Source: Pseudomonas sp. UBA4194 (GTDB taxonomy: Bacteria; Pseudomonadota; Gammaproteobacteria; Pseudomonadales; Pseudomonadaceae). From it: a stretch of DNA of 31,833 nucleotides. The stretch lies in contig NZ_DFUE01000008.1 in NCBI RefSeq assembly GCF_002379585.1, positions 28,346-60,178 of the forward strand, written 5' to 3'. The notes under the pieces are model-generated. The model worked only from the letters and a program-made list of their open reading frames with translations, made no database searches and was not told where the DNA came from. The translations under genes and the position numbers were made by a program. Shown here in pieces: positions 16,006 through 23,941 of the stretch (the stretch's first letter is position 1; each line of letters opens with the position of its first letter).

Positions 16006-16050
16006 AGCAACACTATTACTTTTGCTAACAAGAATTACTTGCAATAATAC
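16006..16050 (+). promoter_or_regulatory. Candidate exbB promoter with AT-rich inverted repeats (possible Fur site)
   Basis: TTGCTA (16022-16027) and TAATAC (16045-16050), 17 bases apart, make a good sigma-70 promoter 77 bases before exbB. Two inverted repeats overlap it: AGCAA-N11-TTGCT (16006-16026) and CAAG-AATTA-CTTG (16029-16041). TonB systems are usually iron-repressed by Fur, and the AT-rich segment (AATTACTTGCAATAAT) is only a weak match to the Fur consensus. The promoter call is reasonable; the Fur call is inference. Confidence 0.45.
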
Positions 16051-16127
16051 GCCCCCCATTTGTTCTCGGCCTGTCTCGAGGCCTTGAAGAACATCCACCC
16101 CATTCTCTTCACTCAGGTCCGGCCAGC

Positions 16128-17099
16128 ATGATTCGCAAACACCCTTCCGCTTCGCCAAACCAGCCACGCGCATGGAGCGCCATTGCAGCCCTGCTGCTGG
16201 GCCTGGCCATTGCTCCGTTGAGCTTTGCCGACGCCACTGCACCGGCAAACGCGCCTGCGGCCAATGCCACCGCCCCCGCCACTGCCGCACCTGCCGACGC
16301 CGCGCCAGCGCCAGGGGCCGCCGATCCGGCAGCAGCCCCGGCACCTGCCGTCGCGCCACAAGACGAGGCGCTGGCTGAAGACACCACCCTGGGCATGGGT
16401 CACGACCTGTCGCCGTGGGGCATGTATCAGAACGCCGACATCGTGGTGAAGGCGGTCATGATCGGCCTGGCCATCGCCTCGATCATCACTTGGACCATCT
16501 GGATCGCCAAAGGCTTCGAGCTGCTGGGCGCCAAGCGTCGCCTCAAGGGCGAGATCGCCGCGCTGAAGAAGGCCGCCAACCTCAAGCAGGCCAGCGAAAC
16601 CGCAACCCGCAAGGGCACCCTGGCCAACCTGCTGGTGCACGACGCCCTGGAAGAAATGCACCTGTCGGCCAACGCCCGTGAGCGCGAAGGCATCAAGGAA
16701 CGCGTGAGCTTCCGTCTCGAGCGCCTGGTCGCTGCCTGCGGCCGCAACATGAGCATGGGCACTGGCGTACTCGCCACCATCGGTTCGACCGCGCCATTCG
16801 TCGGTCTGTTCGGCACCGTGTGGGGCATCATGAACAGCTTCATCGGGATCGCCAAAACCCAGACCACCAACCTCGCCGTGGTGGCCCCCGGTATCGCCGA
16901 GGCGCTGCTGGCTACCGCCCTGGGCCTGGTTGCCGCGATCCCTGCCGTGGTCATCTACAACGTCTTTGCCCGCTCCATCGCCGGTTACAAGGCGCAGGTG
17001 TCCGACGCGTCGGCACAAGTCCTGCTGCTGGTCAGCCGCGACCTCGACCACCAGCCGGGTGAGCGTTCCGCCCAGCCGCAGATGGTCAAAGTGGGGTAA
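16128..17099 (+). CDS. exbB: TonB-system proton channel subunit ExbB
   Basis: 323 residues. ExbB pentamers with ExbD use the proton gradient to energise TonB for uptake of iron-siderophores and cobalamin across the outer membrane. A signal peptide (about 1-35, ending AIAPLSFADA) is followed by an Ala/Pro-rich segment to about residue 80, then three membrane segments at about 104-127, 207-232 and 253-278 (MolA/TolQ/ExbB fold), with a cytoplasmic stretch between the first two. The conserved GTVWGIMNSFIGI and the last-helix ALLATALGLVAAIPAVVIYN are present. The N-terminal extension before the first helix is longer than in E. coli ExbB (about 244 residues) and is typical of Pseudomonas ExbB. It begins the exbB-exbD-tonB operon; exbD starts three bases after its stop. 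Confidence 0.96.
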   Translation: MIRKHPSASPNQPRAWSAIAALLLGLAIAPLSFADATAPANAPAANATAPATAAPADAAPAPGAADPAAAPAPAVAPQDEALAEDTTLGMGHDLSPWGMYQNADIVVKAVMIGLAIASIITWTIWIAKGFELLGAKRRLKGEIAALKKAANLKQASETATRKGTLANLLVHDALEEMHLSANAREREGIKERVSFRLERLVAACGRNMSMGTGVLATIGSTAPFVGLFGTVWGIMNSFIGIAKTQTTNLAVVAPGIAEALLATALGLVAAIPAVVIYNVFARSIAGYKAQVSDASAQVLLLVSRDLDHQPGERSAQPQMVKVG

Positions 17100-17102
17100 T
17101 AC

Positions 17103-17524
<422 letters not shown>

Positions 17525-17528
<4 letters not shown>

Positions 17529-18268
17529 TCACGACGCGCCAGAAAGTGACGCGTTACGGTGGCAGCCTGGCGGTGGTGCTGGGGGTGCATGCGGCAGCGA
17601 TCGTCATTGCCATGTACTGGCCGGCGCCGCAGCCCATCGAGCTGCCACCCCAGGCCATGATGGTGGAAATGGCGCCGCTGCCGGAGCCTGCGCCACCGCC
17701 GCCGCCCAAGGTGATCACACCGCCGACGCCGCCGGAGCCGGTCATCGAGGACCCACTGCCGAAACTGGCCGAGGCGCCCAAGCCGACCATTTCCGTGCCC
17801 AAGCCGACGCCGCCCAAGCCAAAGCCCAAACCGCAGCCGCCCAAGGTCGAGAAGAAGCCGGAACCGCCCAAGGAGCAGCCGCCCGCGGAGCAGACCGTCG
17901 ATACGCCGCCAACGCCGGCGCCTCCGACCAAGTCCGCCGCACCGGCGCCTAGCGTAGCGTCCAACAGCAATGCCCTGCCGACCTGGCAGAGCGACCTGTT
18001 GCGTCACCTGGCCAAGTACAAGAAGTACCCCGAGGACGCTCGTCGCCGTGGCATGACCGGGGTCAATCGCTTGCGCTTCGTGGTCGACGCCGAAGGCAAG
18101 GTGCTGTCGTATTCGCTGGCCGGCGGTTCGGGCAGTGCCGCGCTGGATCGCGCCACCATGGAAATGATCCGTCGGGCGCAGCCGCTGCCCAAGCCGCCGC
18201 CCGAGTTGCTCAACAACGGCAGCCTGGAAGTGGTCGCGCCGTTCGTTTATTCCCTGGATAAACGGTGA
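17525..18268 (+). CDS. tonB: Energy transducer TonB
   Basis: 247 residues. A short cytoplasmic start is followed by the membrane anchor (about 13-32, GGSLAVVLGVHAAAIVIAM) with the His-containing face that meets ExbB/ExbD, then a long Pro/Lys/Glu-rich spacer (about 36-135, repeated PKP, PPK and EPP units) that spans the periplasm, and a C-terminal TonB domain from about 155 (WQSDLLRHLAKYKKYPEDAR, then GMTGVNRLRFVVDAEGKVLSYSLAGGSGS split across the domain) which binds the TonB box of outer-membrane receptors. It overlaps exbD by four bases. No terminator is visible in the 93 bases before oxyR. Confidence 0.96.
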
Positions 18269-18361
18269 TTCACGGTTTTTGATGCACGCAGGCACGGTTG
18301 ATAACGTGCGTCTATCGATGGCAGCCGCTATGCTGGGCTCGCAACTTCATGGACGCACGTT

Positions 18362-19288
18362 ATGACTCTCACAGAATTGCGCTACATCGTTACCTTGGCT
18401 CAGGAGCAGCACTTCGGCCACGCCGCCGAGCGCTGCCATGTCAGCCAGCCAACCCTCTCGGTGGGGGTGAAAAAACTCGAAGACGAACTCGGTGTGCTGA
18501 TCTTCGAGCGCAGCAAGAGCGCCGTGCGCCTGACCCCGGTTGGCGAAGGCATCGTCGCCCAGGCACAGAAGGTCCTGGAGCAGGCCCAGGGCATTCGCGA
18601 ACTGGCCCAGGCCGGCAAGAACCAGCTCACTGCGCCGCTCAAGGTAGGCGCCATCTACACCGTGGGCCCGTACCTGTTTCCCCATCTGATCCCGCAACTG
18701 CACCGCGTCGCGCCGCAGATGCCGCTGTACATCGAAGAAAACTTCACCCACGTGCTGCGTGACAAGCTGCGCAACGGCGAGCTGGATGCCGTGATCATCG
18801 CCTTGCCGTTCAACGAGGCGGACGTGCTGACCTTGCCGCTCTACGATGAACCCTTCTACGTGCTGATGCCCGCCGATCACCCGTGGACGCGCAAGGAAAC
18901 CATCGACTCGGGCCTGCTCAACGACAAGAGCCTGCTGCTGCTCGGCGAGGGTCACTGCTTCCGCGATCAGGTGCTCGAAGCCTGCCCGACCCTGACCAAG
19001 GGCTCCGAGGGCGCCAAGCACACTACCGTGGAATCCAGCTCCCTGGAAACCATTCGCCACATGGTCGCCTCGGGCCTGGGCGTGTCGATCCTGCCGCTGT
19101 CGGCCGTGGACAGCCATCACTACGCCCCGGGCATCATCGAAGTGCGCCCCCTGACGCCGCCCACGCCGTTCCGTACCGTGGCCATTGCCTGGCGCGCCAG
19201 TTTCCCGCGGCCCAAGGCGATCGAGATCCTCGCCGATTCGATCCGCCTGTGCTCGGTGGCCAAGCCGGTGAGCCCTGTCGCGACATGA
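18362..19288 (+). CDS. oxyR: Hydrogen-peroxide sensing LysR-type regulator OxyR
   Basis: 308 residues. The N-terminal winged helix-turn-helix (about 1-60: MTLTELRYIVTLAQEQHFGH) is typical of the LysR family. The redox pair is intact: Cys199 (in GEGHCFRDQ) and Cys208 (in VLEACP), with the same numbering as E. coli OxyR, so peroxide should oxidise it to a disulfide form that activates catalase, AhpC/F and similar genes. The ATG at 18362 has no strong ribosome site (GGA about ten bases upstream). The stop overlaps the recG start (ATGA at 19285-19288), which matches the oxyR-recG operon described in P. aeruginosa, where RecG is needed for OxyR-controlled gene expression. Confidence 0.96.
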   Translation: MTLTELRYIVTLAQEQHFGHAAERCHVSQPTLSVGVKKLEDELGVLIFERSKSAVRLTPVGEGIVAQAQKVLEQAQGIRELAQAGKNQLTAPLKVGAIYTVGPYLFPHLIPQLHRVAPQMPLYIEENFTHVLRDKLRNGELDAVIIALPFNEADVLTLPLYDEPFYVLMPADHPWTRKETIDSGLLNDKSLLLLGEGHCFRDQVLEACPTLTKGSEGAKHTTVESSSLETIRHMVASGLGVSILPLSAVDSHHYAPGIIEVRPLTPPTPFRTVAIAWRASFPRPKAIEILADSIRLCSVAKPVSPVAT

Positions 19289-21360
19289 CCGAGCTGGCCC
19301 AGGTATCGGTCACGGCCCTGAAGGGCGTGGGCGAGGCGATGGCGGAAAAGCTGGCCAAGGTCGGCCTGGAGAACCTCCAGGACGTGCTGTTCCACCTGCC
19401 GTTGCGCTATCAGGACCGCACCCGTGTGGTGCCCATTGGCGCCCTGCGTCCGGGCCAGGACGCGGTGATCGAAGGTGTGGTCAGCGGCGCCGACGTGGCC
19501 ATGGGCAAGCGGCGCAGCCTGCTGGTGCGCCTGGGCGATGGCACCGGCTCCCTGAGCCTGCGCTTCTATCACTTCAGCAATGCGCAGAAGGAAGCCCTCA
19601 AGCGCGGCACCCATCTGCGCTGCTACGGTGAAGCGCGCCCTGGCGCCAGTGGCCTGGAAATCTACCACCCGGAGTACCGCGCCCTGACCGGCGACGAAGA
19701 CGTACCGGTGGAGCAGAACCTGACGCCGATCTACCCGACCACCGAGGGCCTGACCCAGCAACGCCTGCGCCAGCTGTCGCAACAGGCCTTGAGCCTGCTC
19801 GGCCCGCGCAGCCTGCCTGACTGGCTACCTGCCGAACTGGCCGCCGACTACCAATTGGCGCCGCTGGATCAGGCCATCCGCTACCTGCACCACCCGCCGC
19901 CGGACGCCGACCTGGAAGAATTGGCCGTGGGCCACCATTGGGCTCAGCACCGCCTGGCCTTCGAAGAGCTGCTCACCCACCAGTTGTCCCAGCAGCGCCT
20001 GCGCGAAAGCTTGCGTGCGCAGCGTGCCCCGGCACTGCCCAAGGCCAGCAAGCTGCCCAAGCGTTACCTGAAGAACCTGGGCTTTGCGCCCACCGGCGCC
20101 CAGCAGCGGGTGGGCGGCGAGATCGCCTACGATCTCAGCCAGCCCGAACCCATGCTGCGCCTGGTACAGGGCGATGTCGGCGCCGGCAAGACCGTGGTTG
20201 CCGCCCTGGCGGCGCTGCAGGCGCTGGAGGCCGGTTATCAGGTCGCGTTGATGGCACCGACCGAGATTCTTGCCGAACAGCATTTCATCACCTTCCAGCG
20301 CTGGCTCGAGCCATTGGGCATCGAAGTCGCCTGGCTCGCCGGCAAGCTCAAGGGCAAGGCGCGGGTCAGCGCCCTGGAGCGCATCGCCGCCGGCGCGCCG
20401 ATGGTGGTCGGTACCCATGCGCTGTTCCAGGAAGAAGTGAAGTTCCACAAGCTGGCCCTGGTCATCATCGATGAGCAGCACCGCTTCGGCGTGCAGCAGC
20501 GCCTGGCGCTGCGCCAGAAAGGCGTGGGCGGCACGATGTGCCCGCACCAGTTGATCATGACTGCCACACCTATCCCTCGTACCCTGGCCATGAGCGCCTA
20601 TGCCGACCTCGACACCTCGATCCTCGACGAGCTGCCTCCCGGCCGGACCCCGGTGAACACCGTGCTGGTGGCCGACAGCCGCCGGGCGGAGGTCGTGGAG
20701 CGCGTGCGCGCCGCGTGTGCCGAGGGCCGCCAGGCCTATTGGGTCTGCACCTTGATCGAGGAGTCGGAGGAGCTGACCTGCCAGGCCGCCCAGAGCACTT
20801 TCGAAGAGCTGACCCTGGCGTTGGGTGAGCTGCGCGTGGGCCTGATCCACGGGCGCATGAAGCCGGTGGAGAAAGCCGCGGTGATGGCCGAATTCAAGGC
20901 GGGGGAACTGCAACTGCTGGTGGCCACCACGGTGATCGAAGTGGGCGTCGACGTGCCCAACTCCAGCCTGATGATCATCGAGAACCCCGAGCGACTGGGC
21001 CTGGCCCAGTTGCACCAGTTGCGCGGCCGGGTGGGCCGGGGCAGCGCCGCCAGCCATTGCGTGCTGCTGTACCACCCGCCGCTGTCGCAGATTGGCCGCG
21101 AGCGCCTGGGCATCATGCGCGAAACCAACGATGGCTTCGTCATCGCCGAAAAAGACCTGCAACTGCGCGGTCCGGGCGAGATGCTCGGAACCCGTCAAAC
21201 CGGTTTGCTACAGTTCAAGGTGGCGGACCTGATGCGCGATGCCGACCTGTTGCCCGCCGTACGGGATGCCGCCCAGGCCCTGCTCGAGCGTTGGCCGAGC
21301 CATGTCACGCCCCTGCTCGAACGCTGGTTGCGCCATGGCCAGCAATACGGCCAGGTGTAG
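19285..21360 (+). CDS. recG: ATP-dependent DNA helicase RecG
   Basis: 691 residues, full length. RecG remodels stalled forks and Holliday junctions. The N-terminal wedge/OB domain (about 1-230) includes LKGVGEAMAEKLAKVGL, LFHLPLRYQDRT and VIEGVVSGADVAMGKRR. Helicase motif I is GDVGAGKT at 296-303, motif II is DEQH at 396-399, motif III is TATPIPRTLAMS, and motifs V-VI include TTVIEVGVDVPNSSLMIIEN and QLHQLRGRVGRG. I chose the ATG at 19285, which overlaps the oxyR stop; the same frame runs upstream to 18883 inside oxyR but only as an overlap artefact. Confidence 0.97.
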   Translation: MTELAQVSVTALKGVGEAMAEKLAKVGLENLQDVLFHLPLRYQDRTRVVPIGALRPGQDAVIEGVVSGADVAMGKRRSLLVRLGDGTGSLSLRFYHFSNAQKEALKRGTHLRCYGEARPGASGLEIYHPEYRALTGDEDVPVEQNLTPIYPTTEGLTQQRLRQLSQQALSLLGPRSLPDWLPAELAADYQLAPLDQAIRYLHHPPPDADLEELAVGHHWAQHRLAFEELLTHQLSQQRLRESLRAQRAPALPKASKLPKRYLKNLGFAPTGAQQRVGGEIAYDLSQPEPMLRLVQGDVGAGKTVVAALAALQALEAGYQVALMAPTEILAEQHFITFQRWLEPLGIEVAWLAGKLKGKARVSALERIAAGAPMVVGTHALFQEEVKFHKLALVIIDEQHRFGVQQRLALRQKGVGGTMCPHQLIMTATPIPRTLAMSAYADLDTSILDELPPGRTPVNTVLVADSRRAEVVERVRAACAEGRQAYWVCTLIEESEELTCQAAQSTFEELTLALGELRVGLIHGRMKPVEKAAVMAEFKAGELQLLVATTVIEVGVDVPNSSLMIIENPERLGLAQLHQLRGRVGRGSAASHCVLLYHPPLSQIGRERLGIMRETNDGFVIAEKDLQLRGPGEMLGTRQTGLLQFKVADLMRDADLLPAVRDAAQALLERWPSHVTPLLERWLRHGQQYGQV

Positions 21361-21479
21361 CGGCGCTTGCCAGTGGCCAGAAATGGCCGCCGGCGCCATG
21401 CAAAGCCGTGTAATAGAAGGCTCGGTTTGCCAGGCAAGCTGAGTATACTGATGCGAATGTAGGAATATGGATACAGGCC

Positions 21480-22874
21480 ATGACTGAAGTTGCTCTGGAA
21501 GCCGCAAGCCCGCACGCTCCGCTGGTCATTCAGCAGATGCTCGACAAGCTCGCGATCAAGTACGTGGAGGTGCCCGAGCACCTGGCCAAGGATGCGGAGT
21601 GCAAGGTGCAGGCGGTGCTGCTGGCCGATGCGGTCGGCGCACTCATGGTGCTGTTCCCGCAGAGCCAGCTGCTGGACCTGAACCGCCTGGCCGAACTGAC
21701 CGGGCGCAAGCTCACCGCCGTGCCACTGGATCGCGTTGCCAAGATGCTCGGCAAGCACCAGTTGGCGGTGCTGCCCGGCCTGCCGATCCTGACCAGCTCG
21801 CCGTGCCTGTACGACGAGCAACTGATGCGCCAGCCTACCCTGCTGATCAGCTCGGGTGAGCCGGGTGTATTGCTGGAGTTGAGCACCGAGGATTTCCGCA
21901 AGATGCTCACCAAGGGCAGTGCCGGGAGTTTCGGTGAGCCGCTGAGCAAGATTCGCCCGAACCTGGATCGACCCGCCGACGACGGCAAGGAAATCATCCA
22001 GGCGGTGCAGAACTTCACCGCCCGGCGCATCCAGCAGCGTCTGGAATCCACCATCGAGATCCCGCCGCTGGCCGAGACCGCGCAAAAGATCATCAAGCTG
22101 CGCGTCGACCCCAACGCCACCATCGACGACATCACCGGCGTGGTTGAAACCGACCCGGCCCTGGCTGCCCAGGTGGTCAGCTGGGCTGCCTCACCGTACT
22201 ACGCATCGCCGGGCAAGATTCGCTCGGTCGAAGACGCCATCTCGCGGGTATTGGGCTTCGACCTGGTGATCAATCTGGCGCTGGGCCTGGCGCTGGGCAA
22301 GACCTTGAGCCTGCCCAAGGACCACCCGCAGCACGCGACGCCCTACTGGCACCAGTCGATCTACGTGGCCGCAGTGATCGAGGGTCTGACCCGCGCCATG
22401 CCCCGGGCCAACCGTCCCGAAGCCGGCCTGACCTACCTGGCGGGCTTGCTGCACAACTTCGGCTATCTGTTGCTGGCCCACGTGTTTCCACCGCACTTTT
22501 CGCTGATCTGCCGTCACCTGGAGGTCAACCCGCACCTGCAGCACGACTTCGTCGAGCAACACCTGCTGGGCATCAGCCGCGAGCAGATGGGCGCCTGGCT
22601 GATGCGCTACTGGGACATGCCCGAAGAGCTGAGCAACGCCCTGCGCTTCCAGCACGACCCGCACTACACGGGCGAGCACGCGGCGTACGCCAACCTGGTC
22701 TGCCTGTCGATCCGCCTGCTGCGCGGGCGCGGGATCGGCGCCGGTGGCGATCAGGAAATCCCGCAGGCGCTGCTCGATCGTCTGGAGCTGAGCCGCGAGA
22801 AGGCTGAAGAGGTGGTGACCAAGGTGCTGGAGGCCGAGGCGCTGTTGCGGGAACTGGCGCTGCAGTTTCATTGA
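21480..22874 (+). CDS. Aminoacyl-tRNA deacylase-like and HDOD domain fusion protein
   Basis: 464 residues. The first ~160 residues resemble the YbaK/ProX editing domain that removes wrong amino acids from tRNA (VIQQMLDKLAIKYVEVPEHL, KVQAVLLADAVGALMVLFP, LAELTGRKLTAVPLDRVAKM). Residues about 190-400 are an HDOD domain (IEIPPLAETAQKIIKLRVDP, VVETDPALAAQVVSWAAS, IRSVEDAISRVLGFDLVINL); the place where true HD phosphohydrolases have His-Asp reads LLHNFGYLLL, so it should not be an enzyme. HDOD proteins generally act in signalling. The fusion is found in other Pseudomonas next to recG; its function is unknown. The ATG at 21480 has ACAGG very close upstream and AGGAAT further up. Confidence 0.92.
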   Translation: MTEVALEAASPHAPLVIQQMLDKLAIKYVEVPEHLAKDAECKVQAVLLADAVGALMVLFPQSQLLDLNRLAELTGRKLTAVPLDRVAKMLGKHQLAVLPGLPILTSSPCLYDEQLMRQPTLLISSGEPGVLLELSTEDFRKMLTKGSAGSFGEPLSKIRPNLDRPADDGKEIIQAVQNFTARRIQQRLESTIEIPPLAETAQKIIKLRVDPNATIDDITGVVETDPALAAQVVSWAASPYYASPGKIRSVEDAISRVLGFDLVINLALGLALGKTLSLPKDHPQHATPYWHQSIYVAAVIEGLTRAMPRANRPEAGLTYLAGLLHNFGYLLLAHVFPPHFSLICRHLEVNPHLQHDFVEQHLLGISREQMGAWLMRYWDMPEELSNALRFQHDPHYTGEHAAYANLVCLSIRLLRGRGIGAGGDQEIPQALLDRLELSREKAEEVVTKVLEAEALLRELALQFH

Positions 22875-22880
22875 TGGGTT

Positions 22881-22919
22881 GAGGATGTGTGGTGAAGGGC
22901 CCCCTCACCACACAGCCTC
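22881..22919. terminator. Hairpin between convergent genes
   Basis: TGTGTGGTGA (22886-22895) pairs perfectly with TCACCACACA (22905-22914), and GAGG/CCTC flank it at a further distance. It lies between the 3' ends of the HDOD gene and the SCP2-like gene and probably serves both, although T-tracts are missing. The centre GGTGAAGGGCCCCCTCACC is 17 of 19 identical to the head of the family-4 repeats. Confidence 0.6.
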
Positions 22920-22925
22920 GACTCC

Positions 22926-23297
22926 CTACTTCTTCCTCACCTTCAAATACTTCATTGCCCCCTGAAACCACACCACCAGCGCCGGATTGCCCTTGATCTG
23001 GATGTGCTTGTCCTGGATCCCCTGCATGAATGCCAGCTGCTTGTTCTTCGCCTGCAGCGTTGCATAGCCGTAGTCGGCATCCTTGAAGGCAATCGCAAAT
23101 GCCGGCTCCGCCACCGCCCCGCTCTTGCTGGTGACGCGTTGATCACGCACGGTGAAATGCCGGGCGATCTTGCCGTCCAGGGTCTGTAGCTGGAACACCA
23201 GGTTCTTGTCCTTGAGCTGCTGGGCGAACGCCGGATTATTGCGGCTGGCGCGGGCCATCAGCAGGCCCATGGCCCAGAGCAGGAAGCGGAATTTCAT
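22926..23297 (-). CDS. SCP2 sterol-binding-like domain protein
   Basis: 123 residues. The start MKFRFLLWAMGLLMARASRN is a hydrophobic, basic-flanked helix, possibly a membrane-surface anchor. The body matches the SCP2-like fold: VFQLQTLDGKIARHFTVRDQ, AFAIAFKDADYGYATLQA and FMQGIQDKHIQIKGNPALVV, ending in a Lys/Arg-rich tail. Related domains bind lipids (UbiJ, for example, helps ubiquinone synthesis), but this protein's ligand is not known. A frame extension up to 23450 has no support, and the ATG at 23297 matches homologues I remember from P. aeruginosa beside the HU gene. No clear ribosome site is seen. Confidence 0.85.
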   Translation of the reverse strand: MKFRFLLWAMGLLMARASRNNPAFAQQLKDKNLVFQLQTLDGKIARHFTVRDQRVTSKSGAVAEPAFAIAFKDADYGYATLQAKNKQLAFMQGIQDKHIQIKGNPALVVWFQGAMKYLKVRKK

Positions 23298-23406
23298 GGA
23301 AGGGTCTCGGCGCGAAGGAAGGCCGCCGAGTGTACCGGCAACCGTGCGCTTGGGGCAGGCTTGCAGGTGTCTGCTGCGGGGGTTTGGCGGGTATGCCCCA
23401 GAAACC

Positions 23407-23445
23407 GCGAATGGGCATCCGCTACGCGTCGGCATGCCCATTCGC
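23407..23445. terminator. Hairpin downstream of hupA
   Basis: A perfect 12-base stem, GCGAATGGGCAT (23407-23418) with ATGCCCATTCGC (23434-23445), encloses a 15-base loop. It is downstream of the HU gene on the minus strand, followed there by GGTTTCTGGGG, a poor T-tract. It may end or stabilise the HU mRNA. Confidence 0.55.
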
Positions 23446-23457
23446 TTCAAGGGATGT

Positions 23458-23474
23458 CAGGCCCCCAGGGCCTG
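23458..23474. terminator. Short GC-rich hairpin just after hupA
   Basis: CAGGCCC and GGGCCTG form a seven-base stem with a three-base loop, seven bases beyond the HU stop codon. With the larger hairpin 13 bases further on, it makes a double 3' structure for the HU transcript. Confidence 0.5.
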
Positions 23475-23480
23475 GAGAAT

Positions 23481-23753
23481 TCAGTTCACGCTGTCTTTGA
23501 GAAACTTGCCAGGCTTGAATGCCACCGTGTTGCTGGCCTTGATCTTCACCGGTTCGCCGGTCTGGGGATTCTTGCCGGTGCGCGCACCGCGGTGGCGCTG
23601 GATGAAGGTGCCGAAACCGACCAGGGTGACCGTGTCCTTGCGATGCAGGGCTCCGGTGATTTCTTCGAGTACGGCATTGAGGACGCGGTTGGCCTGCTCT
23701 TTGGTCAGGTCCGCTTTGTCGGCGATGGCTTCTACGAGTTCTGGTTTACGCAT
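23481..23753 (-). CDS. hupA: DNA-binding protein HU-alpha
   Basis: 90 residues, the standard size of the HU/IHF family; it binds and bends DNA and compacts the nucleoid. The sequence shows MRKPELVEAIADKADLTKEQ, then LVGFGTFIQRHRGARTGKNP with the beta-arm segment RTGKNPQTGEPVKI, and the C-terminal VAFKPGKFLKDSVN. It is HU rather than IHF by these signatures. Pseudomonas carries several HU genes; I use hupA because of the neighbourhood (SCP2-like protein and rubredoxin reductase), so the paralogue letter is less certain than the family. The ATG has GAGG about seven bases upstream. Confidence 0.95.
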   Translation of the reverse strand: MRKPELVEAIADKADLTKEQANRVLNAVLEEITGALHRKDTVTLVGFGTFIQRHRGARTGKNPQTGEPVKIKASNTVAFKPGKFLKDSVN

Positions 23754-23941
23754 GGTAAAGCCTCTTTTGTGCAGTTTTTTGTTTTTATGGGCGATTGCCG
23801 TTCCCGGGCACCGCCTAACTCGCCGCAGGCTCTACGCTGCGGCAGACGGAGTGAGAATGGCACGGCACAGGAGGCGGCGCCAGTGGTGGGGCAAGGATTG
23901 TTGCGGCAAAACCGCGATCAATCCGACAGAAAGGCCTGCGA

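Noticed and set aside
21361..21479. recG-HDOD promoter at TATACT (21444-21449)
   Set aside because: No -35 at 16-18 bases; TTGCCA at 21427 is only 11 bases away. A bulged hairpin (GGCCAGAAATGGCC) is present but has no T-tract.
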